From: Paenibacillus macquariensis
Lineage (GTDB): Bacteria; Bacillota; Bacilli; Paenibacillales; Paenibacillaceae
Direction: 5' to 3'
Assembly (NCBI RefSeq): GCF_900156375.1
Contig: NZ_FTNK01000001.1
Coordinates: 248,001-312,000 of the forward strand
DNA length: 64,000 nt
Numbering within the stretch: the stretch's first letter is position 1; each line of letters opens with the position of its first letter. Of this stretch, positions 61,867-64,000 are shown one piece after another. A model generated the notes under the pieces. It was not told where the DNA came from. It searched no databases and saw only the letters and a program-made list of their open reading frames with translations. The position numbers and the translations under genes are program-made.

Positions 61867-62388
61867 CTATATGCCAGTTGCTTCTCTCTCAACATAATAT
61901 TTATTCGTCATATACCACGCCTTGCCTTTGACTGTATCTACTATTCCAACCTTCCTATCCATAAACACCAAGCTGTTACATTCCTTGCACGATGACTTTG
62001 TTCTGTATTTAGATAAGCCTTCTTCATATGATGCTCCACATTTACAATCTACCTGAATCAATAGTCTTTCTTCGCTCTGCTGCCTGTATGCTACTGCCAA
62101 CTGATTACTTTCTTCTTCAACCTTGCCGCTTTCTACTATTGGCTGTGTTGGAGCTATGTACTCTCTTTGCTCTGAACTATTATTATGAACCTTAAAATCT
62201 GCTACTAAATCTGAATTGAGTCCAAACCATTCCATACCTATCACTGTTACATATTTTTTATTATTACTATAGGCTTCGATCCATTCCTTTATCTGCTCAC
62301 CAGACAATGGGACAGTACCTTTCACACCACTGTTTAATGTATACGTCATAATATGCAATACTTGATCCACTTGACCCATATAGCTCAT
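61867..62388 (-). CDS. Hypothetical zinc-ribbon protein
   Basis: 173 residues. C-terminal CKCG (about 112) and CKEC (about 133) form a likely zinc site; the N-terminal part (LSGEQIKEWIEAYSNNKKYV) is globular and unassigned. ATG with GGAGG five bases upstream. The end overlaps a terminator stem AGCAAC/GTTGCT with TTTTT (61858-61882). Function unknown. Confidence 0.6.
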   Translation of the reverse strand: MSYMGQVDQVLHIMTYTLNSGVKGTVPLSGEQIKEWIEAYSNNKKYVTVIGMEWFGLNSDLVADFKVHNNSSEQREYIAPTQPIVESGKVEEESNQLAVAYRQQSEERLLIQVDCKCGASYEEGLSKYRTKSSCKECNSLVFMDRKVGIVDTVKGKAWYMTNKYYVEREATGI

Positions 62389-62490
62389 CTACACCTCCAA
62401 ACATCAATATACTACAGATAGTTAGTTTTCACTATAGACAAGGGGATACGATGTCCTATCTATCATCTCAGGTGCTGAATACACTTGACA

Positions 62491-62670
62491 TCAATTCTTA
62501 CGAATAAGCTTATATACTCCTGTAACGAATGAGTATAGTGCAGTCAATGAGATGAGTATAATAGCCCATGTGTCTTGTACGGTATAGATAAGAGGTAATA
62601 AGATAATGAATAGAGATATACGTAATACACCTTCACGATTCGACACAGTGCGTTTAGATTGATTGGACAA
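62491..62670 (-). CDS. Small two-helix membrane protein (DUF2892-like)
   Basis: 59 residues from TTG 62668-62670 with AAAGGAGG nine bases upstream. Sequence SNREGVLRISLFIILLPLIY and then AIILISLTALYSFVTGVYKL recalls the YgaP-type DUF2892 proteins (nRxxR start, two helices, Y-K-L end). It lies 100 bases upstream of the zinc-ribbon gene on the same strand. A short basic frame without a start codon (KPRKKKRKKKSAKTSRKS) follows at 62803-62870. Confidence 0.6.
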   Translation of the reverse strand: MSNQSKRTVSNREGVLRISLFIILLPLIYTVQDTWAIILISLTALYSFVTGVYKLIRKN

Positions 62671-62879
62671 TAGGTACGACCTCCTTTGATTTAACGTTGA
62701 CTATAAACAATGGAATGATATAAGATGTAGGGAAAAAGAAGGACGGTGTTAGTTTCCGTCCTATGTATTCATTAAGTTGATAAACCTTGGATAGTGTTAG
62801 CGCTTTAGACTTTTACGAGAAGTCTTGGCGCTTTTCTTTTTGCGTTTCTTCTTCCTTGGTTTACATATTACCGTTCACA

Positions 62880-63836
62880 TCAATTCATAATTCGAGCATT
62901 CCTTATATTATATTTCGCTAAAAATTTAAAACCTTCTTTGGATGTCTGAATTCTCTCATATTGAACACCTGCTACTTTTACCTTTTCTAAAAGTCCGTAT
63001 GGTAGAAATTTAGGAGCGACATGATAATACAGAGCTCTAGTAGTTTCACTTTTGTTTCTAGCACTATTTGTTACTCCTACTGAGAAACGATCAGCCATTC
63101 TAACGAAGCATTGTAGCAGAGTCATTTCTTCTTCTATTTCGGAAAGACTCATAGGCAATGTGATATCTCTTTTTATCAATGTATTCTTCAATTCCTCATA
63201 ATCCCAGCCATTAATAAGATTATTCTGATTTTGCCGTTTCTTAAGTGTTTCAATTTCCGTCTTAAACTTGGCATTATCCTTCAACAATTTTGCATTTTCC
63301 TTCAACGTATCCTCTACATTACTAATTTGGTCTGCTTTTACCCATCCAACTAATTTATCATCTGCTTCATACTCTTTTAGCGATTCCATTACTGTTAACT
63401 TTATATCCTTAAGATCCTCATAAAACTTAGATATATTACCTAAGACATCTCTCTTAAAATCTTGATACTTAGGATAGTTTTCTCGTTCCATAAAGTCTGG
63501 ATTCTTCATTGCTTTATCTCTAAGTGAATTATCTTCAATCACTACAGCGAATCTACGTTTTCCTATTTCACCTGCATAATCATATTCCCAGTGAGTGTAA
63601 CTCTTTCCTGTCTCTTCATCTATGCTTCCATATCTGCCACCAAGAATAAGCATATACACATCTGATTCATCTATCCACCGCTTAATTGTTTCCTTTTGGC
63701 TTTTATCCCCAGACTTAAACAATTCCATTCCTGCGGGTATATGTCCAGAATTAAGAACGGCTGAAACAGCAGCTTGTCTCTCTTCGATCATATCTGTATA
63801 TGTAGATGAAATGAAAACTTGTAGTTTCTTTTTCAT
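62880..63836 (-). CDS. DUF4062 domain protein
   Basis: 318 residues from ATG 63834-63836, AAAGGGG six bases upstream. The N-terminal 100 residues (LQVFISSTYTDMIEERQAAV, HIPAGMELF, DVYMLILGGRYGS) are a full DUF4062 domain, a Rossmann-like TIR-related module seen in signalling and antiphage proteins. A coiled coil (about 180-215, VEDTLKENAKLLKDNAKFKT) follows, then an unassigned C-terminal domain. The C-terminal partner usually defines the role; none is recognised here. Confidence 0.8.
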   Translation of the reverse strand: MKKKLQVFISSTYTDMIEERQAAVSAVLNSGHIPAGMELFKSGDKSQKETIKRWIDESDVYMLILGGRYGSIDEETGKSYTHWEYDYAGEIGKRRFAVVIEDNSLRDKAMKNPDFMERENYPKYQDFKRDVLGNISKFYEDLKDIKLTVMESLKEYEADDKLVGWVKADQISNVEDTLKENAKLLKDNAKFKTEIETLKKRQNQNNLINGWDYEELKNTLIKRDITLPMSLSEIEEEMTLLQCFVRMADRFSVGVTNSARNKSETTRALYYHVAPKFLPYGLLEKVKVAGVQYERIQTSKEGFKFLAKYNIRNARIMN

Positions 63837-64000
63837 ATGAATTCCCCTTTTGTATAATGTCATCTATTATTATACAACGTTTGACAGATACCAACATACA
63901 CATTAATCAGTTTATTAACTCATTCCCCAATTAGGTGTCCTTAGTTTTAAGGGGACATGGCTAGGTGGTAGTTCCATATGTGGAACTGGATTAATATATT
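63837..64000. other. Right edge, no gene seen
   Basis: Only the presumed promoter area of the DUF4062 gene (TATAAT on the minus strand near 63878) and a small inverted repeat TTCCATATGTGGAA (63973-63986). The expected intact spo0A has not been reached. Confidence 0.5.

Overview
The window looks like a chromosomal segment of a low-GC, spore-forming Firmicute, most likely Paenibacillus or a close relative. The reasons are a branched-chain 2-oxoacid dehydrogenase (bkd) operon next to DUF2627/YqzF and YqjE-type peptidase genes, strong AGGAGG-type ribosome binding sites with frequent TTG/GTG starts, a Prli42 miniprotein, a KinB-like orphan sensor kinase, an LplABC-type sugar importer, and repeated fragments of the sporulation regulator gene spo0A. 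No 16S rRNA or tRNA is present, so the genus is an inference.

Core part (1 to about 19 kb). On the minus strand: a YqjE-like M20 peptidase (cut by the window edge), lipB, and the bkd complex genes (E2, E1 beta, E1 alpha, E3). LipB supplies the octanoyl group from which the lipoyl arm of the neighbouring E2 is made. Then come DUF2627, two small hypothetical proteins, thymidine kinase, a ZIP metal transporter, a secreted stalk-domain protein and an orphan sensor kinase. A divergent sugar locus follows: an LplABC-like importer on the minus strand, and a GntR/LacI-type repressor plus a GH92 alpha-mannosidase on the plus strand. Matching palindromes sit in front of both transcription units.

Accessory part (about 19 to 64 kb). 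This is a mosaic of integrated elements in different states of decay. The central observation is that the 3' end of spo0A (last 45 codons, stop codon and some 3' UTR) occurs three times (29.88, 35.51 and 56.82 kb), always in the same orientation and always next to tyrosine recombinase genes. To the left of each copy lies a minus-strand recombinase (family A: 28.7, 34.4 and 55.7 kb). To the right of copies 1 and 3 lies a plus-strand recombinase of a second family (family B: 30.2 and 57.1 kb). Every recombinase leader carries a nested inverted repeat touching or preceding the ribosome binding site. I read this as a tandem array of elements that use the 3' end of spo0A as attachment site. The intact spo0A gene is expected to the right of the window; in Bacillus, spo0A and bkd are neighbours.

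The cargo differs per unit. Unit A (about 22 to 29.7 kb) has a small membrane protein plus a HEPN-like protein, a membrane-anchored DEDD-like protein, a Mrr-type nuclease and remnants. Unit B (30.1 to 35.4 kb) has a saccharopine dehydrogenase-like gene with an ArsR regulator, a truncated IS30 and a frameshifted recombinase. Unit C (35.6 to 56.7 kb) has a LAGLIDADG endonuclease, a second Mrr, a wHTH-nuclease, a MazG-like pyrophosphohydrolase, an HNH nuclease, an overlapping three-gene operon of unknown function with a two-TM protein, a catalytic-domain-only integrase, a PD-(D/E)XK nuclease, a P-loop NTPase, zinc-ribbon and AbrB-like proteins, and a SHOCT protein. Unit D (57 kb onward) has a PD-(D/E)XK-HIRAN nuclease, a TnpI-like recombinase with a TnpI-style recombination site, and a DUF4062 protein. 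Units A and C share five landmarks in the same order, so A looks like a deleted relative of C.

All functional calls come from reading the sequence and the supplied translations. No database search was run, and several accessory genes have no recognised function.
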